Translations under genes and position numbers: made by a program | Shown: positions 13,301-14,691 of the stretch, in pieces | Layout: the number at the start of each line of letters is the position of its first letter | Numbering within the stretch: the first letter of the stretch is position 1 | Assembly (NCBI GenBank): GCA_029934215.1 | Contig: JAOZMR010000044.1 | Coordinates: forward strand, 1 to 14,691 | Source: Pontiellaceae bacterium | Lineage (GTDB): Bacteria > Verrucomicrobiota > Kiritimatiellia > Kiritimatiellales > Tichowtungiaceae | Direction of reading: 5' to 3' | DNA: 14,691 nt | The notes under the pieces: model-generated | What the model saw: the letters and a program-made list of their open reading frames with translations, nothing else | The model's database searches: none | Told to the model about the DNA's origin: nothing

Positions 13301-14040
13301 ACACACCTACCTTAGAAATTCGAGACCTCAGCTTTTCATATCCCGATGGAAACGAAGCATTGCGAGACATCTCCTGTCGGATTGAGTATGGCGAATCGAT
13401 TGGGATCATTGGGGGCAACGGCGCTGGAAAATCCACGCTTCTTCAGCACCTCAACGGTTGTCTGATGCCGTCGAAGGGAAACGTGCTGTTTGATGGACGC
13501 CCGGTCGCACGCGAGACACTCGCGGAAATCCGTCGATCCGTCGGCATGGTTTTCCAAGATCCGGACGACCAACTATTTATGCCAACAGTCTTCGACGACG
13601 TCGCATTTGGTCTCCTGCACTTAGAAGTATCGTCCGAAAACATAGCGGAACGTGTACGAACCGCGCTCGAACGGGTTAGCATGTCGCATCTCAGCGACCG
13701 ACCGCCATACAAACTATCTGGCGGCGAAAAACGAGCTGTAGCCATTGCAACCGTACTGGCGCTTTCGCCAGATATCCTTGTTCTCGACGAACCCACATCA
13801 AATCTCGACCCGCGCGGGCGGCGGCGGCTGATTAAACTTCTGCGTGGTTTCGACCAAACGCGGATCATTGCTACGCACGATCTGGAATTGGTCGTCGAGG
13901 TTTGCCCGCGCGTAATCGTGCTTGACGGCGGACGCATCGTCGCCGAAGGTGCAGTAACAGATCTTTTAAACAACGAAGACCTAATGTTTTCGCACGGACT
14001 CGAACGCCCACACATCCTGCGTCATCGCCACCCGCACTAA
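13273..14040 (+). CDS. cbiO: ECF transporter ATPase CbiO
   Basis: This is the ATP-binding subunit driving nickel/cobalt uptake. Counted from ATG 13273 (255 aa) it has Walker A GGNGAGKST (47-55), Q-loop VFQDPDDQLF (Q95), signature LSGGEKR (148-154), Walker B ILVLDEP (168-174) and H-loop THD (H202). FQDPDDQLFMPTVFDDVAFG is the classical CbiO/EcfA block. The start is problematic. The family would begin at (M)NTPTLEIRDLSFSYPDG, whose first codon is ATA at 13297-13299, preceded by AGGAGAAGG at 13285-13293. No ATG, GTG or TTG is there. ATG 13273 is the nearest conventional start and adds eight residues, but lacks a strong ribosome site. The gene ends with a TAA that overlaps the opposing transposase stop. 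Confidence 0.93.
   Translation: MLANRRRIINTPTLEIRDLSFSYPDGNEALRDISCRIEYGESIGIIGGNGAGKSTLLQHLNGCLMPSKGNVLFDGRPVARETLAEIRRSVGMVFQDPDDQLFMPTVFDDVAFGLLHLEVSSENIAERVRTALERVSMSHLSDRPPYKLSGGEKRAVAIATVLALSPDILVLDEPTSNLDPRGRRRLIKLLRGFDQTRIIATHDLELVVEVCPRVIVLDGGRIVAEGAVTDLLNNEDLMFSHGLERPHILRHRHPH
13285..13299 (+). promoter_or_regulatory. cbiO ribosome site facing an AUA codon
   Basis: AGGAGAAGG (13285-13293) is the strongest Shine-Dalgarno match at this junction. Four bases on come TTATAA: ATA at 13297 would be the expected cbiO start and TAA at 13298-13300 is the cbiQ stop. The layout is that of an ATGA overlap in which G became A. Confidence 0.6.
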
Positions 14041-14658
14041 GCGCCAATTTCAGGAGGGCAAACGCATCTAAATTCCAAGAATGCTTTTACGTACTCTCCG
14101 TTCCATCCCGCCATTAAGCGGTTGCGGCGAATTCTCAACGATGGTTTTGCTTTATCACTCTTCAGTATGTTTAGCGCTAAACGCCTGAGGCTTGCCATGT
14201 TTTCGGCAGCGTGACCGCTTCGTGCTCGACCATCATCTTCACGAAATGTGACATCGAGCGTCCAGTGTAGTGGGTTTTCAACACCCCAATGTCCTCGGGC
14301 GACTTTTGCGAACTCCTTTGCGTCACAGGGAAGACTCGTTAAATACAGGCGGCGCTCATAAGAGCGGGTGTCGCCGATTTCACGAACGGATTCAACCATT
14401 CCAATGCTCTGAAGTCCTTCCCATTTCTCCTTATCTTCAAACCATTCTATGTCGCTACTCACCCAATACCGCCGACTTTCTACTCGTCCGTGTCCTCCGT
14501 CCACGCTTTCAAAACATCTCATCCCTTCAGGCGTTTCGATGGGTGCTATATATGGATCGGGAGCGATGAGATCATCAAAGAAAGTTCGACTTTCGTCATG
14601 AGCAACGGAGGCTCTTCTCGGATGTGCGCTTTCTAGCATGGCAGATGCATCTGAGCAC
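14037..14658 (-). pseudogene. ISAs1-family transposase, C-terminal part
   Basis: The frame from the Met at 14639 has 200 residues: FFDDLIAPDP, HGRVESRRYWVSSDIEW, RLYLTSLPCDAKEFAKVAR, then GHWGVENPLHWTLDVTFRED, then SGHAAENMASLRRLALNILK. This is the C-terminal half of the ISAs1 (H-repeat associated) DDE transposase; full proteins are about 370-380 aa. The N-terminal half is absent: the frame meets TAA at 14658-14660, and the residues before HDESRTFFDD (MLESAHPRRASVA) do not look like the family, so the 5' end is broken or frameshifted. The family part ends near AGWNGEYVKAFL; the last dozen residues read through the IS end. It is convergent with cbiO and overlaps its stop by 3 bases. Confidence 0.85.
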
Positions 14659-14691
14659 TTAACGCTCTACATATGAAGGAAATGTGATTTT
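14051..14691 (-). mobile_element. Partial ISAs1-family insertion sequence
   Basis: The probable element end is CAGGAGGGCAAACGCATCTA starting at 14051; ISAs1-family ends typically start CAGG-GC. That places the insertion 10 bp beyond the cbiO stop. The other end is not identified and lies outside the window or is lost. Without the second end, the target duplication cannot be read. Confidence 0.5.

Noticed and set aside
1..14691. CRISPR array, tRNA or rRNA genes
   Set aside because: No regularly spaced short repeats, no cloverleaf-like segment and no rRNA-like conserved stretch were seen on either strand.

Overview
This window looks like a mid-GC diderm bacterium. I lean towards the PVC group (Kiritimatiellota/Verrucomicrobiota/Lentisphaerota or Planctomycetota). 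The reasons are the palindromic TTTCCAA-N3-TTGGAAA spacers, the family of CDTPVFRYA-type secreted proteins next to FtsX-like permeases, and general protein style. The taxonomic guess is an inference from recall and is weak. TAG is used as an ordinary stop codon (relE-like gene, ISAs1 transposase frame), so I assume the standard code.

Left part (1-3640) is the end of a type I restriction-modification locus. It holds the 3' end of an unrecognised, possibly DprA/LOG-like Rossmann gene, then a complete hsdR, then a conserved 118-aa protein of unknown function. hsdM and hsdS are not visible and may lie to the left.

Middle part (3641-7228) is a low-density accessory zone full of decay. A TruC-type pseudouridine synthase has an in-frame amber codon at the eighth codon of its expected start. 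There are fragments of a RhuM-family gene, a CpsD-like tyrosine kinase and an ISKra4 transposase. One intact reverse-order toxin-antitoxin pair (RelE/ParE-like toxin, then a Phd/YefM-like antitoxin) is also present. Repeats are dense here: a 337-bp MITE-like element with about 60-bp inverted ends, a perfect 61-bp direct repeat 1012 bp apart that brackets the toxin-antitoxin pair, a REP-like hairpin, and palindromic spacer motifs.

Right part (7229-14040) is the main find: a compact seven-gene operon with two ABC machines. First come a secreted, C-terminally anchored protein with a Cys-x-Cys motif, two paralogous FtsX/LolC-like permeases and a LolD/MacB-type ATPase. A complete nickel/cobalt ECF importer follows: CbiM fused to a PDGLE (CbiN-like) domain, CbiQ and CbiO. 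Three junctions are ATGA stop/start overlaps. The cbiQ-cbiO junction has become ATAA, so the expected cbiO start is now AUA. The cbiM start region is preceded by an in-frame mini-ORF that also begins Met-His-Met. My reading is that the FtsX-type machine and its CxC partner work on the same metal, or on a metal-bound ligand, as the importer, but the substrate cannot be told from sequence.

The window ends in a convergent, 5'-truncated ISAs1-family transposase. The probable IS end lies 10 bp past the cbiO stop, and the transposase reading frame runs out of the element and stops inside the cbiO stop codon region.
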